In this document: positions 19,481 through 26,827 of the stretch, one piece after another
How the letters are laid out: each line of letters opens with the position of its first letter
How positions within the stretch are numbered: the first letter of the stretch is position 1
Assembly (NCBI GenBank): GCA_014653355.1
Contig: JACWEO010000010.1
Span: 1-37,545 of the forward strand
Origin: Pelagibacterales bacterium SAG-MED47
GTDB taxonomy: Bacteria > Pseudomonadota > Alphaproteobacteria > Pelagibacterales > Pelagibacteraceae
DNA: 37,545 nucleotides
Direction: 5' to 3'
Notes under the pieces: generated by a model
The model's database searches: none
Told to the model about the DNA's origin: nothing
What the model saw: the letters and a program-made list of their open reading frames with translations, nothing else
Translations under genes and position numbers: made by a program

Positions 19481-20056
19481 TTATATCAGTTTTTCTAGGG
19501 ATTTTTTTAAATTTTTATAATTAAGGGATTTTTCAAACTTTTTGTCGTTAATAATTATCGTAGGAGTAGCATTTATTTTAAAATTTTTTGCTCCTTCGAT
19601 TCGATCATTTAAAATAAAGTCCTCGATTTTTTTGTTATTGACACATTTTTCGAAATTTAATTGAAAACCCTCATTTTTAAGAAAATTTTTGAGATTGATA
19701 TTAATTTCCTCAACTGTTTTTCCTTTAACCCAAGCTTGTTGATTTGAATATAAACTTTCTAAAATTTCTAAACTTTGATCTCCTTTACATTGAGTAATTT
19801 TTGAAGCATTAAAAGCTGCTATGTCTAAGGGAAAATGTCTGAATTCAATTTTCGCAAGACCAGTATCGATATATTCTTTTTTTAGTAACGGGTATACATT
19901 TTTATGAAAATCAGCACAGTGACTGCAGGTCAGGGATTCATAAGCTATAATAATTATCTTTGCATTCTCATTTCCAGAAGTTATCCGTTTAATTTCAGCC
20001 TTAACGTTATTTACAAACACAAAAAATAAAATTATAAAAGTGATTGTTTTTTTCAT
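19481..20056 (-). CDS. DsbA-like periplasmic thiol-disulfide oxidoreductase
   Basis: The 191-residue protein has a cleavable signal peptide (MKKTITFIILFFVFVNNVKA) and a thioredoxin-fold domain of the DsbA/DsbG-like 'thioredoxin_4' type. The active site is C44-S-H-C47 in YESLTCSHCADFH, and the cis-proline loop is NATPTIIINDKKF. It should act on disulfides of exported proteins, perhaps including the cytochrome and copper proteins encoded nearby; that link is inference. Its start overlaps the dciA stop (ATGA) and smc follows after 8 bp. A thioredoxin-like gene between DUF721 and smc is a familiar alphaproteobacterial arrangement. Confidence 0.92.
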   Translation of the reverse strand: MKKTITFIILFFVFVNNVKAEIKRITSGNENAKIIIIAYESLTCSHCADFHKNVYPLLKKEYIDTGLAKIEFRHFPLDIAAFNASKITQCKGDQSLEILESLYSNQQAWVKGKTVEEININLKNFLKNEGFQLNFEKCVNNKKIEDFILNDRIEGAKNFKINATPTIIINDKKFEKSLNYKNLKKSLEKLI

Positions 20057-20541
20057 TTTTCTTTAAACACCTTTGTCAATTCAAGTAATGATTTTCTAAT
20101 TTTTTCATTTTTAACATCATTTATTTTTTCTTGATATTTATAATTTGTCACATTTTCTTTTTGCTCATTTTTATCAATAAAAATTTTTCTTTCGTTATCG
20201 AAAATAGTAAATCTAAGCTTTTCAATAACTAAATAACCAAAAAAATTATTCATTTTATTCATGATTTCTTTTTTTGAATATTCTAAATCCACTTCATGAC
20301 CTCTTTTTACCATTATTAACAAAGTACTTACATTAAATTTATTTGAACTTTTAAATGATTTTGGATAACAAACTTTAAATAATCGATCACCCACAATATA
20401 TTTCCAATTATTTAATGTTTCAGAATAAATATGACCTTTTTTATTAATGACTCTTTTTACATTAGTTGGCAAAGTGTCTTTAAAAGATCTTAGGCCTTGA
20501 ATGCTCTTGTTTCTCTGCTTAGAATATTTTTTAAATTGCAT
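20053..20541 (-). CDS. dciA: DciA-like DUF721 protein (probable replicative helicase loader)
   Basis: The 162-residue protein matches the DUF721/DciA family, the ancestral bacterial loader of the replicative helicase DnaB. The core runs from TLNNWKYIVGDRLFKVCYP through LLIMVKRGHEVDLEYSKKEI to the IEKLRFTIF segment, a KH-like fold in the family. It has a basic N-terminus and a charged C-terminal tail. Its ATG touches the ATG of the divergent mutY with no base between them. It heads the long minus-strand run, so its promoter must lie inside mutY. Assignment rests on the family pattern and on its place beside mutY. Confidence 0.8.
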   Translation of the reverse strand: MQFKKYSKQRNKSIQGLRSFKDTLPTNVKRVINKKGHIYSETLNNWKYIVGDRLFKVCYPKSFKSSNKFNVSTLLIMVKRGHEVDLEYSKKEIMNKMNNFFGYLVIEKLRFTIFDNERKIFIDKNEQKENVTNYKYQEKINDVKNEKIRKSLLELTKVFKEK

Positions 20542-21522
20542 ATGAAAGAACTATTAGTAACAAAAAAAATTCTTAAATGGTACGATTTAAATAAGAGACA
20601 ATTACCGTGGCGAAAAAATGTTTCTTTAAAAAAAAGACAGTATTACACATTAGTAAGTGAATTTATGTTACAACAAACACAGGTTGCAACAGTCATACCT
20701 TATTTTAATCGATTTATAAAGGATATCCCAAATTTAAAAGCTCTTTCGAAAGTTCAGAATAAAAAATTAATTAAAATATGGGAAGGACTTGGATACTATT
20801 CTAGAGTTAGAAATCTAAAAAAAACTGCACAAAAAATTATTAAAAATTTTAATGGAAAGTTGCCTGATAATTTTGAAGATCTAATATCACTTCCTGGAAT
20901 AGGAAACTATACTGCTAGTGCAATTTTATCAATTGCATTTGATAAACCTTACATTCCATTAGACGGAAATATAGAAAGAGTTCTAAAGCGATATTTGTAT
21001 TTAAAAAAAGAGAGAGATATTCAAAAAGTTAATCTTTTAAAAAAAAAATCTATATTTGGAATATCATCCAGATCTAGTGATTACGCTCAAGCTTTGATGG
21101 AATTAGGAGCATTAATTTGCAAGCCGACCAATCCTTTATGCCATCGATGTCCACTTTCAAAGAAGTGTAGGTCATTACTTAAAAAAGATTTTGAATTAAC
21201 AAAAAAGAATAAAAAAAATATAAATAAGTACTTTCTTTTAAAAGTTTATAAAAAAAATCAAAAGTATTTATTGATTAAAAACACTAAGTTTAATTTTTTA
21301 AAAAATTTAACAATCTTTCCTATGGAAGAGTTATCAAAACCAAAAAATTTTGATGAAAATTTAAACTTTAAAATGTCAAATATGAATATGAATATCAAAA
21401 TTGAATTTGTGAAAAATACAAGAAAATTTGAAACACCTTATTGGATAAATGAAAAAAAATTAGGCCATTACATGCTACCATCATTTACAAAAAAAATTGT
21501 TAAATATTTGGAGAGAAATTAA
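20542..21522 (+). CDS. mutY: A/G-specific adenine DNA glycosylase MutY
   Basis: MutY removes adenine mispaired with 8-oxoguanine. From the ATG at 20542 the protein has 326 residues. The catalytic pair is E40 (EFMLQQTQV) and D141 (PLDGNIERV), with the helix-hairpin-helix LPGIGNYTASA before it. The 4Fe-4S loop is intact: four cysteines spaced C-6-C-2-C-5-C in CKPTNPLCHRCPLSKKC. The shortened C-terminal part should be the 8-oxoG recognition domain. An upstream ATG at 20497 would add 15 residues that are not family-like and would overlap dciA by 45 bp, so I prefer 20542. Bases 21035-21121 of this gene are copied in inverted form at the left edge of the window. Confidence 0.96.
   Translation: MKELLVTKKILKWYDLNKRQLPWRKNVSLKKRQYYTLVSEFMLQQTQVATVIPYFNRFIKDIPNLKALSKVQNKKLIKIWEGLGYYSRVRNLKKTAQKIIKNFNGKLPDNFEDLISLPGIGNYTASAILSIAFDKPYIPLDGNIERVLKRYLYLKKERDIQKVNLLKKKSIFGISSRSSDYAQALMELGALICKPTNPLCHRCPLSKKCRSLLKKDFELTKKNKKNINKYFLLKVYKKNQKYLLIKNTKFNFLKNLTIFPMEELSKPKNFDENLNFKMSNMNMNIKIEFVKNTRKFETPYWINEKKLGHYMLPSFTKKIVKYLERN
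21035..21121. repeat. mutY segment duplicated (inverted) at 1-87
   Basis: This stretch encodes the part of MutY just before and including the first Fe-S cysteine. Its reverse complement is found unchanged at 1-87. The mutY reading frame is intact across it, so this is the authentic copy and 1-87 is the misplaced one. Confidence 0.93.
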
Positions 21523-22667
21523 TGAAAAAAATAGCGATTATAGGAGCTGGAATTTCAGGACTATTCATTGGTAATTTATTTAAAAAAAATCTTGATTATC
21601 AAATTACAATATATGAAAAAAATACCTCAATTAATTTAGATGAGGGTTATGGTGTACAATTATCAGTAAACAGTATCAAACTTTTAAATGAAATTGGATT
21701 TGAAAAATTACATGATAATGAAAAATTTACTCCTGAAAAAATTAATTTTTATTCAAATAAAAACTTTGATAAAATATGTGAGTTAAATATCACGGAATTT
21801 AATTCAGAGGATTGTAAGTATACCACTTTAAAAAGATCATCTTTAATAAATTTTTTAAAAGCTGATTTGGAAGGTTTGATAAGGACTGGCTATAACATTT
21901 CAAAAATAGACCAACAAGACAAAAAAATTAAACTTTCTTTTGAAAATGCTGAAGTAGAAGAATGTGATTATTTAATTATTTCTGATGGAGTTTTTTCAAA
22001 AAGTAAAAGTCTTATATCTAAAGATGAGGCAAAACCAAAATATAATAATACATTAGCAATTAGAGGCATCTTGAATAAATCCCATGTTAATATTGATAGT
22101 AAAAATATCGCTTTATTTTTAGGTTCAGACTTTCATTACGTAGTTTATCCAGTCAGCCCAAATGGAGACTTAAATTTTATAGCCATAATGAAATACCAAC
22201 TCTCATTAGATGAACAAAAAAATTTCTTATTATTCAATGATGATTCATTTATTAAAAAAGTATTAAAAAAATTTCCTTCAAGAAATGAAAGTTTTTTAAA
22301 TGATCTAAAAGAATTTAAAATATTTCCAGTGTTTGTAAGTGAAAATTTCTATAAACTACAAAATAATCATATTCATTTTATTGGCGATGCTTTTTTTGCT
22401 TTCCCCCCATCATTTGCTCAGGGCGCATCACAGTCTATTGAAGGTGCTTACGATTTATTTAAAAGTATCGAAAATAGTGCAGAAAGTAATTTTTTTAAGA
22501 ATAGAGTTAACAAAACAAAAATAGTTAATATCAGATCAAAATTTAATCAGTTTGCTTTTCATTTATCCAATCCTTTAACAATTTTTTTTAGAAACATCTT
22601 CCTGAAAAGATTGGTTAAAAACAAAAAATTTTTAGAGTCTTACTTGGGAAAAGTATATAGAAATTAA
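21522..22667 (+). CDS. FAD-dependent monooxygenase (class A, salicylate hydroxylase/UbiH-like)
   Basis: The 381-residue protein has the layout of single-component flavin hydroxylases: a Rossmann motif at residues 4-15 (IAIIGAGISGLF), the LKRSSLINFL segment matching the R-x-x-L motif, an acidic DYLIISDGVFS dinucleotide motif, HYVVYPVSPNGDLNFIAI in the substrate half, and HFIGDAFFAFPPSFAQGAS for the FAD ribityl site, where family members usually have GDAAH. It starts on the last base of the mutY stop (TAATG) and overlaps ccrM by 4 bp at its 3' end. The substrate cannot be told; a ubiquinone-type or aromatic hydroxylation is possible. None of the neighbours points to a pathway. Confidence 0.85.
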   Translation: MKKIAIIGAGISGLFIGNLFKKNLDYQITIYEKNTSINLDEGYGVQLSVNSIKLLNEIGFEKLHDNEKFTPEKINFYSNKNFDKICELNITEFNSEDCKYTTLKRSSLINFLKADLEGLIRTGYNISKIDQQDKKIKLSFENAEVEECDYLIISDGVFSKSKSLISKDEAKPKYNNTLAIRGILNKSHVNIDSKNIALFLGSDFHYVVYPVSPNGDLNFIAIMKYQLSLDEQKNFLLFNDDSFIKKVLKKFPSRNESFLNDLKEFKIFPVFVSENFYKLQNNHIHFIGDAFFAFPPSFAQGASQSIEGAYDLFKSIENSAESNFFKNRVNKTKIVNIRSKFNQFAFHLSNPLTIFFRNIFLKRLVKNKKFLESYLGKVYRN

Positions 22668-23734
22668 TTTTTTGAAATTAATTTTTGTCTCAAATGATCG
22701 ATTGGGACTACAGCACCATCCAAATTATAGTGCCAATAAGTCCATCCATTACAGCTTTCAGCACCCAAAATTGTTGCTGCGACTTTATGAATTGACCCCT
22801 CTGTATGAGCGTGTTTAATACTACCATCAGCCATGATTTTTGCTTTTATTTTCTTTTTATTATCAAAAATAGTTGTTCCTGGTTTTATTATTCCTAATTC
22901 AATTAATGATCCAAAAGGTATTCTTGGTTTAGATTTACCACTCTTAAGAGTATCTAAATAATCATCCTCTATAGGTTTTACTTTCCTTAATCTTTGTTTA
23001 GCAGCTTTAAAATAAGCTTTTTCCTTCTCTATACCAAAATAATTTCTACCTAATTTCTTAGCGACCGTTGCTGTTGTTCCAGAACCTAAAAAGGGATCTA
23101 AAACTAGGTCATTTTTATTTGAAGTTGCTAATAGAATTCTATGAAGTAGTGCCTCAGGTTTCTGAGTTGAATGAACCTTTTTACCATTTTTTTTTAGTCT
23201 TTCTGATCCATTACAAATTGCTAGATCCCAATTAGATCTCATTTGAAGATCGTCATTTAGGCATTTTAAAGATTGATAGTTAAAAGTGTATTTTGATTTC
23301 TCTGACTTGGATGCCCAAATTAAAGTTTCATGAGCATTAGTAAAACGTGTACCTCTAAAATTTGGCATTGGATTTTTTTTATTCCAAATAACATCATTTA
23401 AAATCCAAAAGCCCAAATTTTGAATTGCAGTACCAACTCTAAAAATATTATGATAACTCCCAATTATCCAAATCGCCCCATTTTTTTTTAAAATTCTTTT
23501 ACATTCACTTAGCCAAGTGTAAGTAAAATCATCGTATTTTTTGAAGTTTTCAAATTGATCCCATTTGTCATTTACTGCACTGACTTTAGATCTATCTGGT
23601 CTAGTTAACTCACCTTTTAATTGCAGATTGTAAGGTGGATCAGCAAAAACTAAATCAAAAGACTCATCTGGGATTTTTTTTAATTCCTTTAAGCTATCAC
23701 CATTAATTATTTTATTCTGAAAATTTAAATTCAT
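22664..23734 (-). CDS. ccrM: CcrM-type adenine-N6 DNA methyltransferase (GANTC)
   Basis: CcrM methylates adenine in GANTC and times replication-linked transcription in alphaproteobacteria. From the ATG at 23734 the protein has 356 residues. It shows motif IV DPPYNLQL (D32-Y35), the target-recognition region with NDKWDQF, and the SAM-binding motif DPFLGSGTTATVAKKLGRNY towards the C-terminal side, the beta-class order. The C-terminal extension with GSIHKVAATILGAESCNGW is the part that sets CcrM apart from ordinary beta methyltransferases. A longer frame opens at 23830, but its first 32 residues are not family-like. Two GANTC sites lie just upstream of the chosen start. No restriction partner is nearby. 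rnhB is directly upstream. Confidence 0.96.
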   Translation of the reverse strand: MNLNFQNKIINGDSLKELKKIPDESFDLVFADPPYNLQLKGELTRPDRSKVSAVNDKWDQFENFKKYDDFTYTWLSECKRILKKNGAIWIIGSYHNIFRVGTAIQNLGFWILNDVIWNKKNPMPNFRGTRFTNAHETLIWASKSEKSKYTFNYQSLKCLNDDLQMRSNWDLAICNGSERLKKNGKKVHSTQKPEALLHRILLATSNKNDLVLDPFLGSGTTATVAKKLGRNYFGIEKEKAYFKAAKQRLRKVKPIEDDYLDTLKSGKSKPRIPFGSLIELGIIKPGTTIFDNKKKIKAKIMADGSIKHAHTEGSIHKVAATILGAESCNGWTYWHYNLDGAVVPIDHLRQKLISKN

Positions 23735-23751
23735 TTTTAAAAAATAAATTA

Positions 23752-23767
23752 GACTCCAAAAAGATTC
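23752..23767. promoter_or_regulatory. Two GANTC methylation sites in the ccrM leader
   Basis: GACTC at 23752-23756 and GATTC at 23763-23767 lie 18 and 29 bases upstream of the probable ccrM start, inside the 119-bp gap after rnhB. GANTC is the target of CcrM itself. In Caulobacter two such sites in the ccrM leader take part in shutting off its transcription; a similar feedback here is inference. Confidence 0.6.
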
Positions 23768-23853
23768 TTGGGTCAACCTAGGATTGAAATATTTAGATTT
23801 AAATAGTGTTGATGTTTTAAAAAATAACAATATCTTGTGTTTCTACGTGAAAC

Positions 23854-24414
23854 TTACTTCATTTTTTTTATTGGTGAAAAAGTTTTTCTGTGGTGGCTAG
23901 TAATTCCTAATCTTTTAATTGCATTTAAATGTTGTCTTGTACCATATCCATAATTTTGTTCCCAATAGTAACCTTTAAATTTTTTTCCTAGATTAATTAT
24001 CATTTTATCACGTGAAACTTTTGCAATTATTGATGCAGCTGAAATTGATGGAATTTTTTTATCACCTTTGACAATTGATTTAAGTTTATAATTTTTTAAT
24101 TCAGGTAATTGATTTCCATCAATCAAAGAAATAGTTGGTTTTTTTTGAAGCTTTAAAATTGCTCTTTTCATAGCAAGTAAACTTGCTTGAAGAATATTGA
24201 TTTTTTCAATCTCTTTGACGGATGCTTTTCCAATAGCCCATGTTGAATTCTTTTTAATATATTTAGATAAAACTTCTCTTTTAGCTTTAGATAAAGTTTT
24301 TGAGTCTTTTAAAATTTTTTTATTAAGTGATTTATTTAAAATGACAGCAGCAGCATAAACTGGTCCCATTAAACTTCCTCTTCCAACTTCATCAACCCCA
24401 GCGACAATTTTCAT
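23854..24414 (-). CDS. rnhB: Ribonuclease HII
   Basis: RNase HII removes single ribonucleotides and RNA primers from DNA. The 186-residue protein has the catalytic D8 and E9 in AGVDEVGRGSLMGPV, DSKTLSKAKRE, the third acidic residue in SLIDGNQLP, and ASIIAKVSRDKMI. The C-terminal part ends GTRQHLNAIKRLGITSHHRKTF, as usual. Its start overlaps the stop of the uracil-DNA glycosylase gene by one base. It lies directly upstream of ccrM on the same strand, though ccrM has its own 119-bp leader. Confidence 0.98.
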   Translation of the reverse strand: MKIVAGVDEVGRGSLMGPVYAAAVILNKSLNKKILKDSKTLSKAKREVLSKYIKKNSTWAIGKASVKEIEKINILQASLLAMKRAILKLQKKPTISLIDGNQLPELKNYKLKSIVKGDKKIPSISAASIIAKVSRDKMIINLGKKFKGYYWEQNYGYGTRQHLNAIKRLGITSHHRKTFSPIKKMK

Positions 24415-25133
24415 TAAATTTTAATGCTTAATTCTTTTACTTTTTGTTTAATTTTTTTTAAGTCTTCCCAGGAATATTTTTTGTTTTCGGGAAATCTTAT
24501 TAAGTAGGAAGGACTAAAAGTAATCATTAAAGGCAAAGTTCTATTTTTTAAAATAATTTCTTTCCATTTTCCCCTCTCATTCGAAATTTTATTGTTTGAA
24601 CCCGTAACAGCTTCCATTGCAGTGCTTCCTAAAAGAACAATAATTTCAGGATTTATGATTGAAATATGTTCTTTTAAAAAAATTGAATAACGTTTTATTT
24701 CTTGGCTAGTAGGCTTTCTATCCTCAGGAGGTCTAAAGTTTATGGAGTAAGTTGAATAAGTTTTATCAATTTTAATATTGATTGCTTCAAACATTTTTTT
24801 AAGGAGAATTCCTACTTCACCTTGAAATGTATTTCCTTTATCGTCTTCTATTTCTCCAGGAGCTTCTCCAATTAACATCATAGGACTGTTAATATTACCA
24901 TCACCCATAACAATATTTTTGGAGTTATTTTTTAATTTACAATTTTCGATTGAAAAAATTTGTTTTTTTAAATTAGATAGTAGTTCAATTTTGCCTTTAC
25001 TGTCATTACTGTATATATCTTTAATAGATTTTAATCGATTAACAGGTTTATTATCAAAAATAAAGTCAGGCTCAATAATATTTATTAGTTTTTGTACATA
25101 TTTGCCATTTTGATTTAAGGTTCTTTTAGTCAT
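24414..25133 (-). CDS. Uracil-DNA glycosylase family 4-like protein, atypical active site
   Basis: The 239-residue protein has the fold signatures of family 4 (Udg4-like) glycosylases: MLIGEAPGEIEDDKGNTFQG, FRPPEDRKPTSQEI, IIVLLGSTAMEAV and a C-terminal SPSYLIRFPENK. Three points are unusual. Only one cysteine (C65) is present in the whole protein, so the four-cysteine 4Fe-4S cluster of family 4 cannot form; F133 and Y149 stand where cysteines are common. The H-P-S/A motif that usually carries a histidine reads F-S-P-S-Y here, with S207. The N-terminal 60 residues are poorly conserved. It diverges from the TPR gene with only 11 bp between starts. Uracil removal is the family role, but activity here is uncertain. 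Confidence 0.82.
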   Translation of the reverse strand: MTKRTLNQNGKYVQKLINIIEPDFIFDNKPVNRLKSIKDIYSNDSKGKIELLSNLKKQIFSIENCKLKNNSKNIVMGDGNINSPMMLIGEAPGEIEDDKGNTFQGEVGILLKKMFEAINIKIDKTYSTYSINFRPPEDRKPTSQEIKRYSIFLKEHISIINPEIIVLLGSTAMEAVTGSNNKISNERGKWKEIILKNRTLPLMITFSPSYLIRFPENKKYSWEDLKKIKQKVKELSIKI

Positions 25134-25144
25134 AAAATATAAAC

Positions 25145-26827
25145 ATGTATTTTAAAAAAAAAATTATTTTAATTATATTTCTACTTTATCAGACTCCTCT
25201 TTATTCTAAAAGCATTAGTTTTAGTGAATTAGACTCCAAGAATTTATCAAAATATTTTTCTGGTATAGTAGCTTTTGAGAATAAAGATAATTCAGTAGCA
25301 CTAGAATTTTTTAATTCATCTAAAATTCTTCTAGATAAACATGATGCATATTTGAAAAAATATATTTATTCATTAGTTTTGGAGAATAAAATCTCTCAAG
25401 CAATTAACGTCATCAAAACAAATAAAGATACAAATAAAACCAATTTTTTTGATGCTTACTTGTTGTTGATATTAGATAGTTTAAAAAAAAAAGATTTTAA
25501 AAAAGCAGATATTTACATAAATAATGCAGCAAATTTGAGTAATTTGGATAAATTTAATTTAGCTGTTTTAGAGAACTTGAAACAATACACTTATGTTTTT
25601 AAAGAAAATAGAGTTCTAAATGATAAAACAAATTTTGGAAAACTATCAAATATTTCAGAAACTTTTCAAAGGTGTTATTTAGGATATGAGGACACGGATG
25701 ATTATTTTTCTAATCTGATTAATGATAAAGAGGCAAATTATACCAGATATATTTATTTTTATTTAAGCTATCTCATTGAAAACGGTAGAATTACTGATGC
25801 AAAAAAAATAACAAAGGATTTAGAATATATTAATACTACATTACTATTATCCCAGGGAAAGAGTTGGATAGAAAGTGAAAATAGTAAAAAATTTAAAGAT
25901 TTTTTTTCTTGTAAAAACTCTGATGACCTAATAAGTGAATTTTTATTTTTAATTTCTAACCTGTATTCCTCTCAAGATAATTTTGAAAGGTCAAATTTTT
26001 ACCTATATTTATCAAATTTTTTAAATCCAAAATTTGTTTTTAATTTATCTCTAGTTGTTGAAAATCAATATTTAAATGGAGAATATAAAAAAGCTAAAAA
26101 GACACTCAAAAAATTTAAAAAAGAAGATAACTTTTATTATTGGTACCGAGTAAAAAAAGAGACCAAAATTATTGCAAAAGAAAAAAACGATGAGGAGTCT
26201 CTAGATTATATCAGAGAGGTATTTGATAAAATTGATGATCCTAATAAAAAGATATTATTTGATATCGCAAATTTTTATAAAAGTTCAAAAAAATATCAGG
26301 AGGCAATAGAATATTACTCAAAAATAATTAATTCATTAGATGAAACCTCTAAGGTAAAATCAGATCTTTTATATAGGAGAGGTAGCTGCTATGAAAGAAT
26401 TGGAAAAAATAAAAATTCAGATGAAGATTTACTTTTTTCTTTAAAAATTAACCCTGAGGAAGCATATGTTTTAAACTATTTAGCCTATTCGTGGCTTGAA
26501 AGAGATTATAAAATTAATGAAGCTATAAAAATGCTTGAAAAAGCTTATTCATTGAAAAGTAATGATCCTTATATTATCGACTCAATTGGATGGGCTCATT
26601 ATTTGACTAAGGATTATCTCAAAGCTGAAAAGTTTTTAAAAAGAGCAGTTGAGTTAATGCCAGACGATCCCATAGTCAATGATCACTATGGAGATATTTT
26701 GTGGAAATTAAATCGAAAAATTCAAGCAAGATATTTTTGGCATAGTGTTCTTAAAATGGATGATGCAAAACCTGAAATGATAGAAAAAATTAATATTAAA
26801 TTAATAGAGGGATTGAAAAATTCTTAA
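25145..26827 (+). CDS. Exported tetratricopeptide-repeat protein
   Basis: The 560-residue protein begins with a signal peptide (MYFKKKIILIIFLLYQTPLYS) and is helical throughout. Recognisable TPR units are near residues 365-400 (KKYQEAIEYYSKII), 405-435 (LLYRRGSCYERIGKNKNSDE) and from about 440 to 530 (EAYVLNYLAYSWLER, DPYIIDSIGWAHYLTKDYLKAE, DPIVNDHYGDILWKLNRK). The first half is diverged but shows FDAYLLLILDSLKKKDFKKAD. TPR proteins of this size occur upstream of ispE in other alphaproteobacteria. It probably works as a periplasmic or outer-membrane scaffold. Its stop shares a base with the ispE start (TAATG). No partner can be named. Confidence 0.88.
   Translation: MYFKKKIILIIFLLYQTPLYSKSISFSELDSKNLSKYFSGIVAFENKDNSVALEFFNSSKILLDKHDAYLKKYIYSLVLENKISQAINVIKTNKDTNKTNFFDAYLLLILDSLKKKDFKKADIYINNAANLSNLDKFNLAVLENLKQYTYVFKENRVLNDKTNFGKLSNISETFQRCYLGYEDTDDYFSNLINDKEANYTRYIYFYLSYLIENGRITDAKKITKDLEYINTTLLLSQGKSWIESENSKKFKDFFSCKNSDDLISEFLFLISNLYSSQDNFERSNFYLYLSNFLNPKFVFNLSLVVENQYLNGEYKKAKKTLKKFKKEDNFYYWYRVKKETKIIAKEKNDEESLDYIREVFDKIDDPNKKILFDIANFYKSSKKYQEAIEYYSKIINSLDETSKVKSDLLYRRGSCYERIGKNKNSDEDLLFSLKINPEEAYVLNYLAYSWLERDYKINEAIKMLEKAYSLKSNDPYIIDSIGWAHYLTKDYLKAEKFLKRAVELMPDDPIVNDHYGDILWKLNRKIQARYFWHSVLKMDDAKPEMIEKINIKLIEGLKNS

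Noticed and set aside
17194..19524. Open frames on the plus strand across smc and its neighbours
   Set aside because: They lie opposite strongly conserved coding sequence, have no recognisable motifs and are expected shadows in AT-rich DNA.
20497..20541. Upstream ATG that would start mutY 15 codons earlier
   Set aside because: The extra residues are not family-like and the extension would overlap the dciA coding region by 45 bp; the ATG at 20542 begins a normal MutY N-terminus.
23735..23830. Longer ccrM frame starting at 23830
   Set aside because: The added 32 residues do not resemble CcrM, the region has non-coding AT-rich character and carries the two GANTC sites; MNLNFQNKI at 23734 is the better start.
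23839..23853. GTTTC-TACGT-GAAAC inverted repeat just after the rnhB stop as a terminator
   Set aside because: The stem has only five base pairs and the T-run on the minus strand begins more than ten bases later, so it does not meet the pattern of an intrinsic terminator.
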